Part shown: positions 1-11,300 of the stretch, one piece after another
How the letters are laid out: each line of letters begins with the position of its first letter
How positions within the stretch are numbered: position 1 is the first letter of the stretch
The notes under the pieces: generated by a model
Told to the model about the DNA's origin: nothing
Seen by the model: the letters and a program-made list of their open reading frames with translations, nothing else
Database searches by the model: none
Assembly: GCA_029168955.1 (NCBI GenBank)
Contig: JAPDOI010001370.1
Span: 123,995 to 187,994 of the forward strand
Reading direction: 5' to 3'
Length of the DNA: 64,000 nt
From: Aplectana chamaeleonis
Taxonomy: Eukaryota > Nematoda > Chromadorea > Rhabditida > Cosmocercidae
Made by a program: the position numbers and the translations under genes

Positions 1-920
1 TGGCTGGTTTTCCCTGAAGTTTACTGCTTTGAACGGACGGAGCACGGACGGAGGCTCCACCCCAAGAACGCCCCTTTTCGAATGTCAAGGCTGGGGACCG
101 AAACGTGAACCTGCCCTGAGCCCTCCTTCCTGCTGCCGCGTTTGCCAGAGATCTGGGGTGGTAGTAATCTGCATGTTTGCCGCGAGTTGACCGCCGCTAA
201 GCGGGTGGCTATCACGCGGTCATTGGGTAGCAGATCGCCAGCTCCTTTGGGAGCAAATATGGTATGAGAGCAGTACGAACAATAAGGGCTTAGTCTTAAG
301 ATTGGAAGTGGGGGAAGGCAAAAACCTTAGCTTAGAAACTGCTGCTCCTGTTTTGAAATGAAAAATTGCGTAGTCATTGAGCGGTTTTCGAATGCAATTT
401 CACTCTGCGGCGAACACAGCGAACCACGGGCTGAAGATTCTTTGGCAGACGGTGAGAAATATACCTGCGGTGGAGAGACGAAGAACGGTCGCGCGAAAAG
501 TCCTATGGAGGACTTTTTGTGAGCGGTTAACACAACTCTTTTTCTAGCTTCGATTCCTGAAAAATGCACACTTTTATAATTTCTTTTCCTCGCTCTATGT
601 AGAAACAAGGGCTACCAAAGTAAGCATGATTAATGCATTACCAATTTGTTGTTTATAACATAAGATTGAAGGAGAAAATGCAGTTTAGCCTTATTTGGTG
701 TTTTTTAATCATGTCCTATACAGATAGTATAGTACAAACTAGCAGCTGCAAGAAAATGTACAAATTGCCAATCTTTTTTCAATTTATTGCCTGGAAATTG
801 AGCAAATTCCATTGTTTCCTCCAACTCCCAACTCTCCATATGTTATCCTGCAATTATAATGATCGATGAGATCGAACCGTTTCCAGTGGTCTACAAAAAC
901 CTCAGCGAACTGTTATGAGT
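1..920. other. No recognisable gene
   Basis: I see no convincing coding region, RNA gene or repeat boundary here. Reading frames of up to 93 codons occur on the minus strand (327-608) but show no family motif, codon pattern or splice context. The stretch just before the retrotransposon tail is AT-rich. Confidence 0.5.
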
Positions 921-1004
921 TCATTCATTCATTCATTTATTACGTATAAGACAAGCGTGAGATAAAACGCTACAATAGTTGTGTAAAACAACCCTAATAC
1001 ATAT

Positions 1005-2780
1005 TTAGAAACTCAGTAACTTCATACCAGCCATACGTTTGAACGAAGCACAAGTAAGCATATTTGGTAAGGCGGTATACTTCAGCTTCAAATAGATTAA
1101 GCCTGCCCTGCATGTAAAAATGTGCCTCCTCAAATTGGTTCTAGGCATTGAAAATGAGATCTTGACCTGTCCTCCCCTGGTTCTCGATTGTATCAAACTG
1201 TAGAATCGGGACACTCTAACACCAAGCTGCCCAGATAGTAGTTTGAATACCATACACGCGTCTCTTAGCCTTCGACGAGATTCCAACGAGTTTAGATTGA
1301 GAATAGTGTTTCTCATCTTAGCACACGGTATCAATGAATAATCAAATCCTTCTGTCCGAATCAAGAGTTTCCTAGTGTAGTTGTTCTGAACCCTTTCTAA
1401 AACATCGTTATCCCTTCTTTTATATGGATTCAAGGCCGTGACTCCACTTTCAACTATAGGTCTGACATATGTTTTGTATGCCTTCATTAGAACACTTCTA
1501 TTTTTCGTGGATAAACCTTTGAAAATTCGATACGTCTGTAAAAAAGCCTTCCTTTGCAAGATTTTATAATGTTCTTGAAAATCTAGTTTGTCATCGTAAC
1601 AAAAACCAAGATCTCTCACCTGAGACACAGTGGGAATTTCAGTATCCCCTATAGTGTAGGTATTCGGGAGGTTGGACACCCCTAATCTCATATGCGCCGA
1701 TTTTTCGGGTGCTATGGGTAAGCCCCACCGATTTGACCATTCCGCAACTTTGTCTATTGCACTCTGTATCGCCTCCCTTTGCCCTGGTTCACTGATCTCA
1801 CCGTATAGTTTTATGTCATCCGCGAACTGTTGTACTTTTACAACAGAGTTTTCGACAAGGCCTGGTAAATCAGCTGTATAAATGTTGAACAGTATTGGCG
1901 ATAATACTCCTCCTTGAGGTACGCCGCTTTTCACTACTCTGATGGAAGAAAAAGACGAACCAACTTTCACTTGGAATGTTCTTTGTTTTAGATAGTTAGA
2001 AATCCAGTCGAAAATATTGGGGTGGAATTTTAGTTCCTCAACCTTATGCAGAAGTTTGCTATGCTCAACCTTATCAAAAGCTTTTGAAAAGTCAAAGTAA
2101 ATCACGTCGCAGGCTTTTCTTTCTTCCATGGATTTGGTCCAGTCTTCAATGGACTCCAACAGATTTGTCTCCACTGATTTGCCCTTCAAGAACCCATGTT
2201 GACAATCAGGAATGATTTTGTTTTCCTCTAGATGATTTGTGATATGTTCTTTTAGTACCTTTTCGAACATGCGACAGAATAGTGATGTTATACTTACAGG
2301 CCGATAGTTCTTGGCATCATATGAGGGACCCTTCTTTAGTATCGGTGTGACAAGAGAATGTTTCCACCGCTGAGGAATCTCCGAGTACATCATAGACAGA
2401 TTGAAAATGTAAGAGAGGGGGTGCGCCAACACATGAGCAATGTTCTTGACAAACGTTGATGGGATAAAATCAGGGGTGGTTGCCCCAGACGTAGGCCACT
2501 TGGTCAGTAAGCCATATAGCGTTATTTCATCGAACCATGGAAAGGTACTTCCAGTCTTTCTGACTGTAGGCATATATTCAGGACAGACTCCTTCATCATC
2601 TTGAAAAACCTCACAAATCCTGTTAGCGAAAACGTTTGCCTTGTTCTCGTCGCTAACAGCGATGGTTTCTTTATATATAATTGTTCCTATGCTTATTCGA
2701 CTTTTGAGTTTTTTTATTAATGTACGCATAAAAACCGTTTTTTTGACCTTCAATGATTCTTTTCCCAATGCTGGTATCAT
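1005..2780 (-). CDS. Reverse transcriptase domain of CR1-like ORF2
   Basis: This 591-codon frame is a non-LTR reverse transcriptase. Visible motifs are NYRPVSITS (about residues 158-166), QHGFLKGKS (194-202), motif A DFSKAFD (230-236), motif B GVPQGGVLSP (286-295), the catalytic FADD box (319-322), a motif D-like IAPEKS and motif E DLGFCYDDKL (390-399). The C-terminal region has the RRRLRDACMVFKLL segment typical of CR1/Jockey proteins. There is no RNase H. The first 20 or so residues before LIKKLKSR are probably out-of-frame sequence, because the endonuclease frame ends within them. The true protein would be continuous with the upstream endonuclease; a seven-T run at 2709-2715 separates the two frames. 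Confidence 0.88.
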   Translation of the reverse strand: MIPALGKESLKVKKTVFMRTLIKKLKSRISIGTIIYKETIAVSDENKANVFANRICEVFQDDEGVCPEYMPTVRKTGSTFPWFDEITLYGLLTKWPTSGATTPDFIPSTFVKNIAHVLAHPLSYIFNLSMMYSEIPQRWKHSLVTPILKKGPSYDAKNYRPVSITSLFCRMFEKVLKEHITNHLEENKIIPDCQHGFLKGKSVETNLLESIEDWTKSMEERKACDVIYFDFSKAFDKVEHSKLLHKVEELKFHPNIFDWISNYLKQRTFQVKVGSSFSSIRVVKSGVPQGGVLSPILFNIYTADLPGLVENSVVKVQQFADDIKLYGEISEPGQREAIQSAIDKVAEWSNRWGLPIAPEKSAHMRLGVSNLPNTYTIGDTEIPTVSQVRDLGFCYDDKLDFQEHYKILQRKAFLQTYRIFKGLSTKNRSVLMKAYKTYVRPIVESGVTALNPYKRRDNDVLERVQNNYTRKLLIRTEGFDYSLIPCAKMRNTILNLNSLESRRRLRDACMVFKLLSGQLGVRVSRFYSLIQSRTRGGQVKISFSMPRTNLRRHIFTCRAGLIYLKLKYTALPNMLTCASFKRMAGMKLLSF

Positions 2781-3804
2781 ATTTCACCAATTTAGCATAA
2801 AATTTTTTTGAAAATTCAAAATATTCAGCCCAATCGTTTTCCGATTTTGATTTTTGTGCAAGTTCGAAAAGACAAGTTCGATGTTCCAACATGTTATTCA
2901 AATATGGAGGTAAATATTTTTGATTGCTGTCATATGGAACCAGGGGTACGAATTTGTCAACTGCCTCCCATAGAATGCTTAGGAATAATTCATATTTATC
3001 ATTCACGGTTGGAACGCTATCAAGGGTTTCTCTCCAAACTATGGAATGAAGCCAATTTGACACTTCGTTGTAACCACATCTTGAGAACTGCCGACAAAAT
3101 GTGCGGTTAGGTGGTGGAAGTGCGCAACTAAGTGCAAATGTCACACTACAGTGGTCGCTCGTACCTACAGGTGGTAGAACTCTGGTATTTGTTATCATGC
3201 CATCTTGATTAGACATCACTAAGTCTAGCACATGATTACCTCTTGTCGGTGTATTTACATGCTGATTCAAGTTATGACTCAGTACAAAATCCACAAAAGA
3301 GGCTTTTTCAGCTGAAACAGGTTTACTCAAGTCGCCCCAATCAATATCAGGATAATTCATATCACCTACGATTATTGATGGGTGCTCGCATGTGAGCAAG
3401 TCGCTAATGGCTTTATTCAATTGATCCCCAAAGATAGTCCTACATGATGGGGTACGATATACTAAGATGAGACGCAATTTCTGATTCGCATGAATAAAGT
3501 CGATAGCCAAAAGTTCGTAGGAATCAGGTACAGATTCAGAAAAGATCTCAAGAAAACCGATATTATTTCGAAGCATGATCAATACTCCTCCACCTGCCTT
3601 CGTTGGTCTATCACAACGTATGGTCTGGTACTCTTTACATAATGAACATAACATCAATGGTACGCAGTGATTGGGTTTTAGCCATGTTTCAGAGAACAGG
3701 TACAAATCAAAACTTTTTCTCAAAACCAAGTCAACATAGATAGCGTTTCTCGAAAGTGATCGAATGTTGGAATAAAAGCATGATACGGTATTCAGATTAG
3801 CCTG
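2671..3804 (-). CDS. Apurinic-type endonuclease domain of CR1-like ORF2
   Basis: The product is an exonuclease III-like target-nicking endonuclease. Counting from position 3729, motifs are SETWL (13-17, catalytic Glu14), GGGVLI (46-51), VYRTPS (90-95), VGDMNYPDIDW (121-131), LDLVMSN (168-174) and GTSDHC with His193. The frame is open upstream of 3729 and there contains SNIRSL, the usual N-terminal EN motif, so the domain really begins before 3729. I extended it to 3804; no good ATG fixes the start and the frame runs on into the end of ORF1 (stop TAG at 3816). The 3' end runs into a frame break at the T7 run before the RT domain. Confidence 0.85.
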   Translation of the reverse strand, partial: QANLNTVSCFYSNIRSLSRNAIYVDLVLRKSFDLYLFSETWLKPNHCVPLMLCSLCKEYQTIRCDRPTKAGGGVLIMLRNNIGFLEIFSESVPDSYELLAIDFIHANQKLRLILVYRTPSCRTIFGDQLNKAISDLLTCEHPSIIVGDMNYPDIDWGDLSKPVSAEKASFVDFVLSHNLNQHVNTPTRGNHVLDLVMSNQDGMITNTRVLPPVGTSDHCSVTFALSCALPPPNRTFCRQFSRCGYNEVSNWLHSIVWRETLDSVPTVNDKYELFLSILWEAVDKFVPLVPYDSNQKYLPPYLNNMLEHRTCLFELAQKSKSENDWAEYFEFSKKFYAKLVKYDTSIGKRIIEGQKNGFYAYINKKTQKSNKHRNNYI

Positions 3805-3815
3805 AGAAGTGCTAT

Positions 3816-4618
3816 CTAGTTTAAAGTTGGTGTTGTTGTTCCCGTCGAGTCTAAGTTCCGCTGCGCATTCACTACCCTCTCCTCACTGGAAGATTGTGTG
3901 ATGAGTACAGGCGAATTCGCTCGTAACATAGACTGACGGGTTTGCCATGCCTCGCGTCTCCGCTTTAACTCCGCTGGAGTTAGCGATTCTCTGAGGAATA
4001 CGCTAGCCAGGGAGAAAAACGTAGCCTCGGGGCTGACTTCAGATTTTTTCGCTGGAAAGAGCGAGCAGGGAGGACCACCTTTAATAAGCGGTTCTTCCCT
4101 GCAGTTCTTGCAGCCATACGATAAACCATACAAGGTCGACATTCAACTTCAAGAAAGTCTAATATGTTGCTAACATACGCGAAATCATGACATACACGTT
4201 CACCACCATTTACTGCATCACTCTCCGGGACACCTATCATCACTACTGATCTTAGGCGTTCAGCCTCGTGAAAAGAGTCAGAGTCGCTATCATTAACTGG
4301 CAACATCGAATCAATAACCGTGGCATCACTGACCTTCTTTTCGAGCTCAACAACTTTTTGGCGGAGTTTCTGATTCTCCTGGGTAAGGCTATCGATCACC
4401 TGATCCTTGTGTGCGAGAACAAGGGACAGCTGCATATTGATTGCCACGAGTGCCTTTTTGACGCATGCAGGGACCGTCTTTGATTTTGCCACTTCTTCCA
4501 TCACTTTGAGAATATCTTCTTCTCCAGATTCTTGCGATGCAGTCGTTGACTTCTTCTTTTGCTTAATAGAGGCAGTCGGAGAAGCGTTCATCATTGGTAA
4601 AGAAACGATACACTGCAA
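3816..4618 (-). pseudogene. CR1-like ORF1 (nucleic-acid-binding protein), frameshifted
   Basis: The frame starting at 4618 has an N-terminal Lys/Ser-rich part and a coiled-coil-like stretch (about residues 75-95, LTQENQKLRQKVVELEKKV). After it comes a region resembling the RRM-like core of CR1-type ORF1 proteins, including VVMIGVPES, CHDFAYVSNILDFL and NRLLKVVLPARSFQRKNL. This frame ends at 3980. The expected C-terminal segment (VFLRESLTPAELKRRREAW) lies in another frame ending at a TAG at 3816. The break falls close to a five-base run at 4015-4019. ORF1 proteins bind the element RNA; function here is inferred from position and resemblance. The TAG overlaps the still-open ORF2 frame. Confidence 0.7.
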
Positions 4619-4871
4619 TCAAGAAAACACCTGTTCAAACGACCGTGGTATATTTTAAGTTGTGGGTCGCACACAACTGCCCCTTGAGCTGGATCTGATC
4701 ACAATGCAATGAAGTCAGTCTTGGGCTGGATCAGGATCACGGTAGGACGGTAGTCTGGCGGTCAGGTCCGGAGTTCACAGAAAACAGTAGAGCAGAGAGC
4801 AGTGTGTAGGGGGCAACCGCTCAGCGCCGCCGACGAATGAAGTTACCTCAAACTTGGGTAATTTAAACTTA

Positions 4872-5711
4872 CTCTGCCGATTCGAGACTTGATGCTTCGG
4901 GGAAAGCGGCCTTTATCACGCTCGGTTATCATTAGGCACCAAATTCACCTTTAGCGCCGTCATCAAAGCTTATCCGCGCAAATGGTGAATTTGCTGAGCG
5001 GTCGGATATCAGTCAGCGCAAAGAGTGAAAATACCGCCAGCGCTAACATGTTAATGCATATCAGTTGTTGAGCGGCTGGATATCACTCAGCGCAAAGGGT
5101 GAAACTACCGCCGTTGCTGGCATGTCAGAAATTTCTAAACAAGTGAAAACATCTCAGCGAAAACATGATAAAACGATTGATCACGTCTCGATGTGTTTAC
5201 CATGAGCACAGCCGGTATGAATCCCGCCTCATCTCACTAGAGTCCTCATTCGGCATTCTGATGCCGGCCCTGAAAGGAAACTTCGGGTCACTCTCTGGAG
5301 GCCAGCGTAATTTTGGCTGCTGGGAGGATACAGTGGGTATCCTCACGGCGGGGGGGGGGAGTTACGCCGCGGTCCGCAGAGAGTGGCTCCTCACCGCAGA
5401 CCTCGGTGAAGATTACGCCCATGTTGCGGACAAGGCGGGGCTTACTGCGCTGTGGACCTTCAAATTCGTGAAATTTCCGAGGTAAACTCACCGATTTTTT
5501 GAGGTGAATTCACCTCATTTTCGGGGTAAATTGGAACCTCTCTCGCTGCTAGTTAGCACCATTTTCACGGGATATTCACCCCATTCTCACCTATCCTAGC
5601 AGCAAATTCACCCATACAGTGAATTTAACGCGGCAAATTAAGACTTCATGCCGACTTATACATGAGCATCAAGTCTCTTTTGCTGAGGCATCAAGTCTCG
5701 AATTGGCAGGG
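4872..5711. mobile_element. MITE family 1, copy 1 (840 bp, TA target site)
   Basis: The ends form an inverted repeat of about 30 bp, CTCTGCCGATTCGAGACTTG at the left and the complement of CCCTGCCAATTCGAGACTTG at the right. TA lies on each side (4870-4871 and 5712-5713). The interior has no transposase-like frame. It holds repeated AAATTCACC/ATTTTCG words near 5468-5600 and a G9 run near 5349. A second copy of the same length class is at 21248-22105. This is a non-autonomous DNA transposon; TA duplication suggests a Tc1/mariner-like or other TA-specific transposase supplied elsewhere. Confidence 0.85.
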
Positions 5712-5713
5712 TA

Positions 5714-6235
5714 TATATTGAACTTGCAAACTGCGAACGATCGGATATTCGACTGACTTGATGTCGTCTGTTTTCGTTGAAACAGGGGATCGATTCTACT
5801 GCGCACGCAAAATGTGAGTGTATCCCACTCACATTTTACGCACTGTTCAAGCCCCCTCCTCACCTCTCCCCCACCCCTTGAGAGCTTACTACACGATGAT
5901 CTAAAGACCACGCCCAACCCTTTCCCTTTTAGCTGTGTACAGTCCACGACAACGAAAAAGGCGATGGTGCTGTTTTTTCTCTAATCATACTGTACGGGTA
6001 CAGAAAAGCGACACGTTTCCCAAATTTCGACCGTGAGACAAGTGGAAGAAGCCTTAAAAGTACAACGTTCCAGTGCAAGCTGATTAAAACTAATCAGATT
6101 AACACGCAACAGCAGTTCACACGTATCAGGAAAACAGATCATAGCGATGTGACAAAATCCTTATAACTGCATCTCGGATGAATTCATATTTCTTCAAAAC
6201 TGGCCTTTCCGCCCTCTTACATCGTATACCATTCT
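5714..6235. other. No recognisable gene
   Basis: About 520 bases between two MITEs. I found no supported coding region or structured RNA. Confidence 0.4.
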
Positions 6236-6237
6236 TA

Positions 6238-6704
6238 AAGGCAGTGTTCACGATAAAAGTCGTTTTTCTGTTTTTCCGCCTATCTTAAAAACGGTCCCAT
6301 GCTGATTCCAAGGATGTCCCTGAAATCGTACAAGACCCCCTGGAAACGGAGTTATGGCCCCTCAAACTTCAACTAGGGAAGCATTGTGGACTAGTTGTCC
6401 GAGGCTTGTAACTCCCGTTTTTTGCAGCCGATGTGTGCGAGCTGACCTGAGTAAAGAGAGACGTTGGGAATGAAGGGAAGAACGGGGCTTTTGATCGGAA
6501 ACCATTGCTCATTTAACCACAAAGTCAGGGGAACTGTTATAGGACGTGGGCGGAGTGGCCCAATGGGTTGGCTGGCCCACGAGATTTTCGCCCCCTTACC
6601 GGCCGTTTTTCGTCGCACTTCCGTCCTTAATCTTCTCAGAGGGACCCAAAGCTTACATTTTAGCCAAAAAAAACGTGCAACTTTTTCTTCGTGAACACTG
6701 CCTT
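6238..6704. mobile_element. MITE family 2 (AAGGCAGTGTTCACG ends), copy a
   Basis: The left end is AAGGCAGTGTTCACGAT and the right end its complement, with TA on both sides (6236-6237 and 6705-6706). The element is 467 bp with no coding capacity. Part of its interior (about 6350-6470, GGAGTTATGGCC...GGCTTGTAACT...GCCGATGTGTG) is also found in family 3 elements at 12.6-13.1 kb and 7.9-8.1 kb, so the two families appear related. Confidence 0.85.
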
Positions 6705-6706
6705 TA

Positions 6707-7658
6707 AACCAAGGCAACAAGAGCGCAAACTGAAACAGAAATGGAAAACGTTGTATAAAAAACAAATGCAAAAATGCAAAGACAACTTTGATTTATTCAC
6801 AAAATCTTCGTATTTCGCTAGATTTCTATTGATCACGACTCACCTAGGAAGCCGCAAGAATTTTTATGTCGAAGGAAGGGGGGCGCGAAAGCTTCAAGCT
6901 GAAGACACTTGTGCGCGCTATCATTTTTATGGGCCGTCTTGCGCGCCATGACGCTCAAGCTTGCGCGCAACCTCGAGGAACTTTTGCATTGAGAAAAGGT
7001 TTTGTGCATCTACTTGATGGCGGAACAGGTTGCTTCCAGCGACCTTGAAGCGTAGAGGCCAACTTTTTTGTTTGCCGCTGCGAAGTTGAGCATCTCAAAT
7101 GAGCCAAAAAAAGTGTAGAAACAATCTTCCGAAAAAGTGGAATGATGATTTCAGGCCTGTGGGGTAGGAACATATGACGTGAGCGACCATGATGATAGTT
7201 GTTGATCACTATGGCGGTTAAGAGGTTTTCACGTAAAGGCCTCCTAAAGCGCAACGGTCTATAGCTCAGCTCCACCATTTCGAGCCGGTCGAAGTAAGGC
7301 TCATCGGGCTTATTATGTCAAAATCTCCCTTTTACTGCAATGTTTTGCCATAATTGACCGCTCCGCTGCTTGCTCAGCCCGGACCCATCCGAGCATCCCA
7401 CCTGCTTTGTAGTCCAGGCAGATCCTCAACTGCTGACCACTTGAGGAGGACGGTGTGTGAATGAACACACACCGCTCTCCGCTTCTTTCATATCCTACCC
7501 TTTATCTATTGGGTATCATCATTTTCGTTTACGAGAGCCGAACGGGGTTAGTTGTATAACATCATTCCTGAGATTACGGTAGCCCCGTTCTGGCGCACCT
7601 AACATACGTTCTTGTTGCTATAACTTCAAAAGTAAAAATTTTCGTTGATGATATCTTC
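6707..7658. other. No recognisable gene; small hairpins
   Basis: No frame here has family features. Two consecutive short inverted repeats lie at about 7420-7474. The second is CGGTGTGTG at 7451-7459 pairing with CACACACCG at 7466-7474. Their role is unknown. Confidence 0.4.
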
Positions 7659-8155
7659 AAAGACACAGTCCACTTTCAGGGACAACATCTGAGATTTCTA
7701 CATAGGTAGTTGTCAGGTAGACCCGCACTATATAACACCTTGGCGAGCTCTCAATTCCCCCAAATAAGAATAGGAAAAAACCCCAAATAAGAATAGAAAA
7801 AAAAACAAATAGGAAGAAACCACTCTAGCGCTCCCACAGCAAGAAGACACTTCGACATGCCCCCTTGGAGCTCAAAAGTGGCAATATGAGCTAAGGTTTC
7901 AAATCAATACCCCTGTTCTTCCTTTCAGTCTCAGCCTCTCTTTTCGTTCACGTCCGCTCCCACACATCGGTTGCGAATGGCGGAAGTTACAAGCCTCATC
8001 AACCATGCTTTCGCAGCTCAGTTTCGGGCAATTTTTGAGGGGTCATAACTCCGCTACCAGGAGATTTGACCAAATACCATTGGAGTCACTATGAAACCGT
8101 CTCCAAGGTGTGTAAGCAGATAAACAGAAAAATGATAGGGCTGTTAAGAAAGTCG
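7659..8155. mobile_element. MITE family 3, diverged copy
   Basis: It begins AAAGACACAGTCCACTTTCA, a diverged form of the family 3 terminus AAAGGCACAGTCCAAGCTCA. The interior follows the family 3 copy at 12740-13218 in the same order: a CATTTCCATATA-like segment, GCGAGCT.CCAATTC, GCCACTTTGGCACGCCCC, the TTCCCTTCA region, GGTTGCGAATG, AAGTTACAAGC and ATAACTCCG. The right end is degraded, so the boundary near 8155 is approximate. Confidence 0.65.
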
Positions 8156-9043
8156 AGGATGGGCCCGAATCAGCGGACCCTGCAAGAGCGTATGTTGGTT
8201 CGTTGAATGTGTCTGTTATTTCCGGCCGCGGAATCCTCAAATTAGGCTTGAGAAAAGCGATTATAACGCGAAACAACACAGCCAAATCTCGGCATTCTAA
8301 GATAAATCGATTTGCCGCTTTTCAACAACATTTCATACATTTTGTGCATGCCACCGCGTCTGGATCCTATTCCTTTTTCAGATGGGACGAACCCCGCTCC
8401 TTCTTCTTCAAATGTTGGAAACCGATTTTCGAGAGATTGAGAAGCGAGAACAGGGGCGGTAGGAATCTGGCTTAATATGCAACTTAAATCGTTTAGTTGA
8501 TTTGCATCTGAGCGACATCTGTGTAATATGTAGCTCAAAAACTTTGTTTGATCCACAGGGATGCCCTAGGTGAAGTCTTGACTCTTAATGAGCAAGTCAG
8601 CTGCTACTCAAATTCATCTTTATCTCAAATTTGAAGATGTCCCTGATTGCAAACATGAGCGACAGGTGGCTGCCACTGATTGTGTTGTGGTTAGAGCGCA
8701 CGAGACAGTGTGGTAAAAAAGAGGGCGCAGCGCTTTCAGATCGATCTTCGCTAAATGTCCTCTCGAGTACAAATAGGACTCCCGTTGAAACTGGGACTCC
8801 ACTAAATGCGCCAGCAATCAATGCGCTGCAGCACTACCTGATGTGCCTGGACTCGCCCTTAATAGCGCAATGGCGCAGTGCAATATCGCGCTGCTCTCGT
8901 TCCACTCGTGTTGGCCTGGTTCGCTTCCCTTAGGCGTGGTAAACTTTGTTTACAGCGGTACGGTTGCTCATTCAACTGAGGGCTGGCTCCTCTTTATTAT
9001 GGTTGTCTACTCCTCATCAGTGAAAAATTTTCATTATAATATA
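8156..9043. other. No recognisable gene
   Basis: Frames of 65-104 codons exist on both strands, for example 8242-8556 minus and 8631-8933 plus. They overlap one another, carry no motif I recognise and lack splice or promoter context. I treat this as intergenic. Confidence 0.4.
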
Positions 9044-9811
9044 AAGGCAGCATACACGCTCACAAACATGGTTGTGATAACAGCATAAATAGGACCGCCT
9101 GGCCCCTACCATGTCGTTAATGTGTTTGATGGTTTTGATGAAGGAATAAACTCTACTCCGTTACGTAGTAGCAAGTAAGGATTGATGTGATGTGATGTTT
9201 CTGTGGTGCAACGTTCACTGTTACTGGGTCGGTACTAATTCGAGTCAAAGATACAAAGACAGCGCTCAGACGCGCTATCGTTTACGTTCAGAAAAGGATA
9301 GCGAACTGCTGTATTACGGCAGGCTAAAAATACAGATATCACGGTCAATATAAAAACTAACTCTATGAGAATGACTTATGAAGAGAGCCGACTGTAAAAA
9401 TTGAAGACTGCAAGATCCAGTGAAAGAAGCAAATAATCGTATCTTCCTACTAGAGAAGTACCCTGTACATAAACCCGAATTTTATCCAGCTTGAATGCCG
9501 CAATCCCTTAGAGACTGGGCTCGCCGTGCGATATGGTGTTTCTCCGCAGCTACACAGCGCACACTGGAGTGGACGCGCGCACAATATTAATTAAAAATGT
9601 GCTTTATTACAGAACGGGGAGGAGAAAAGAATCGATAGTGGAGTAAACGGAAGAAGGCAGAAATAGGATGCTTTCAATGTAACCATTTCAGAAATTTAAT
9701 GTAAATAAACTAAATTGGAGCAGGGTGAATTTTTCAGACTTGACAAGGTTCATTGAAATGAACTTTGTTGATCAAAAACAGCATTAGCCATGAGAACTAA
9801 GAGCATTGGGA

Positions 9812-10000
9812 GAAAGAGGAGAATCTGGCGAACATTTTAGTAACGAAAGCTTTGATATTCAATGTGATTTAAGGACCTTAAAACTCGTCCAGGTTTTGTC
9901 CCGGTTTTCGGGGTAAAATCGGGACGAGATTTAGGTCCTTAAATCACATTAAAAAACGATCTTGTTGAAACTAAAATGTTTGCCAGAATCTCCTCTTTCC
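9812..10000. repeat. Central palindrome of the foldback element
   Basis: The left arm contains AGAGGAGAATCTGGCGAACA and AATGTGATTTAAGGACCTTA. The right arm repeats both as reverse complement, with a few differences. The turn is near GTCCCGGTTTTCGGGGTAAA at about 9898-9917. It forms the tip of the larger inverted repeat. Confidence 0.8.
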
Positions 10001-10026
10001 AACAATATCCTTTGCTCGCATGTTTA

Positions 10027-10513
10027 AAGGCAGTGTTCACGATGATTTCCGTTCCCGGGTTTTCCACTCAAAACAAAGCGTTGGCCACCGAGTGTGACAG
10101 AAATTACTAAGAAACGGCGAGAAACGCACTAAAACGTCATATTTCAGTGACATTAATCTCTGGCCTCGACTAGTTGTCCAGTTGTATGAACATGTTCACG
10201 GTGGTTGTCACCGGTGAAAAATGGGATCAGTCGAAATTGGAAGATTATTTCAGGCAATATAGTTTTAGTTATGGGTCCGAAGAAAAGAACGGAGCAACAG
10301 AATGCAAATAATTGTAAAGGACGGGCCCACAAATGATTTCATTGTCACAACGAACAGTTCCTGTGAGTGTAAAGAGGTGGGTTGAGAGTAAAGGATTTCG
10401 TGACCTTCTGGTGCGTTTTTCTCGATTCCTTCGTCATTTATGTTCTACCCGGGAGCCAAACAATCGATTTAGCTATTAATCTCAAAATCGAAGATTATCG
10501 CGAATACTGCCTT
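10027..10513. mobile_element. MITE family 2, copy b, nested in the foldback element
   Basis: The left end is AAGGCAGTGTTCACGATGAT. The right end is a diverged complement (CGCGAATACTGCCTT). TA flanks both sides (10025-10026 and 10514-10515). The bases on either side of it are contiguous in the opposite arm of the foldback (around 9780-9800), so the MITE inserted after the foldback formed. Confidence 0.8.
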
Positions 10514-11300
10514 TATTGCTAGTTTTGATCAACTAGGTTCGTTTGAATTAAACTTGTCACGGCTAAATACTTACCCCTGCCTCAACTTTGTTTGTTTACA
10601 TTAAATTTCTAAAATGGGTACATCCAGAATAGACTACCTTTACCATCTTCCATTTCCTTCGGTTTTCTCTTCCCCTTTCTGAAATAAAATGCATTTTTTA
10701 AATTAATTTTGTGTGAGCGTCCACTCCCGTCTGTGCTGTGTAGCTGCGTACACACACCACATCGCACGGCGAGCCGAGTCTCTAAGGGATTGCGGCATTC
10801 TACGTGGGTAAAAATCGGGTTTTCCACTCCCTACGCATCTCATCAATCCCTAAATGGTTCCACAACACAAAATAACTCTGAAAATTTCTTCATCAGAACG
10901 ATCAAACACGGATTAATCCTTCATACATAGGTTCAGGAAAACATTCGATAGAAAACATTAATTACTGCAATAAAAGTAGCTCTGTTGTTGTTTGTAATTG
11001 CTGAATTGTAATGAATAAACAATTTTTCTATCTTTTGTCACAAAATACCTTCTTATTAGAAATTTTCTTCATAAGATTGTTTGGAAGTTTAAAAATTACA
11101 CTACCTTTTTATTGACATTTTCGGAATTTTCTTTTTTTTATACTCTGGTTTATCAAAATAAGGGAGTCAAGATCTTGGCTGTTGTGCTCGACTTCTCGGA
11201 AAACAGCGGATTTCGATTTCCCATAGGGGGTGCCTGAAAATTAGCGAGCTAAGGGGGGTGCATATTCAAAATCGCCATGCCGGGACGTGTGCCCAGCCCT

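Larger units (their letters stand above)
921..4860 (-). mobile_element. CR1-like (Jockey superfamily) non-LTR retrotransposon, decayed
   Basis: Read on the minus strand, the order is ORF1, endonuclease, reverse transcriptase, then a 3' end consisting of an AATAAA-like signal followed by a short ATGA/GAAT tail at about 925-945. There are no LTRs. EN plus RT without RNase H and with a short microsatellite tail is the layout of the CR1/L2 group. The 5' limit is uncertain: ORF1 starts near 4618, the following 240 bases may be 5' UTR, and an unrelated inverted-repeat element begins at 4872. Reading frames are broken at least twice (near 4015 and near 2710), both beside homopolymer runs, so this copy is not intact as given. 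Confidence 0.85.

Noticed and set aside
2700..2720. Programmed ribosomal frameshift between EN and RT
   Set aside because: The change needed at the A-run is +1, not the usual -1 slippery type, and CR1-type ORF2 is normally one frame. A one-base run-length change is simpler.
5165..5485. 106-codon frame inside MITE family 1
   Set aside because: The matching frame in the second copy (21569-21865) diverges at its end and has no transposase motif. The element looks non-autonomous.
6235..6707. TTAA (piggyBac-like) target site for family 2
   Set aside because: TTAA fits copy a, but copy b has TTTA on the right; TA with an AAGGCAG terminus fits copies a and b and, with one changed base, copy c.
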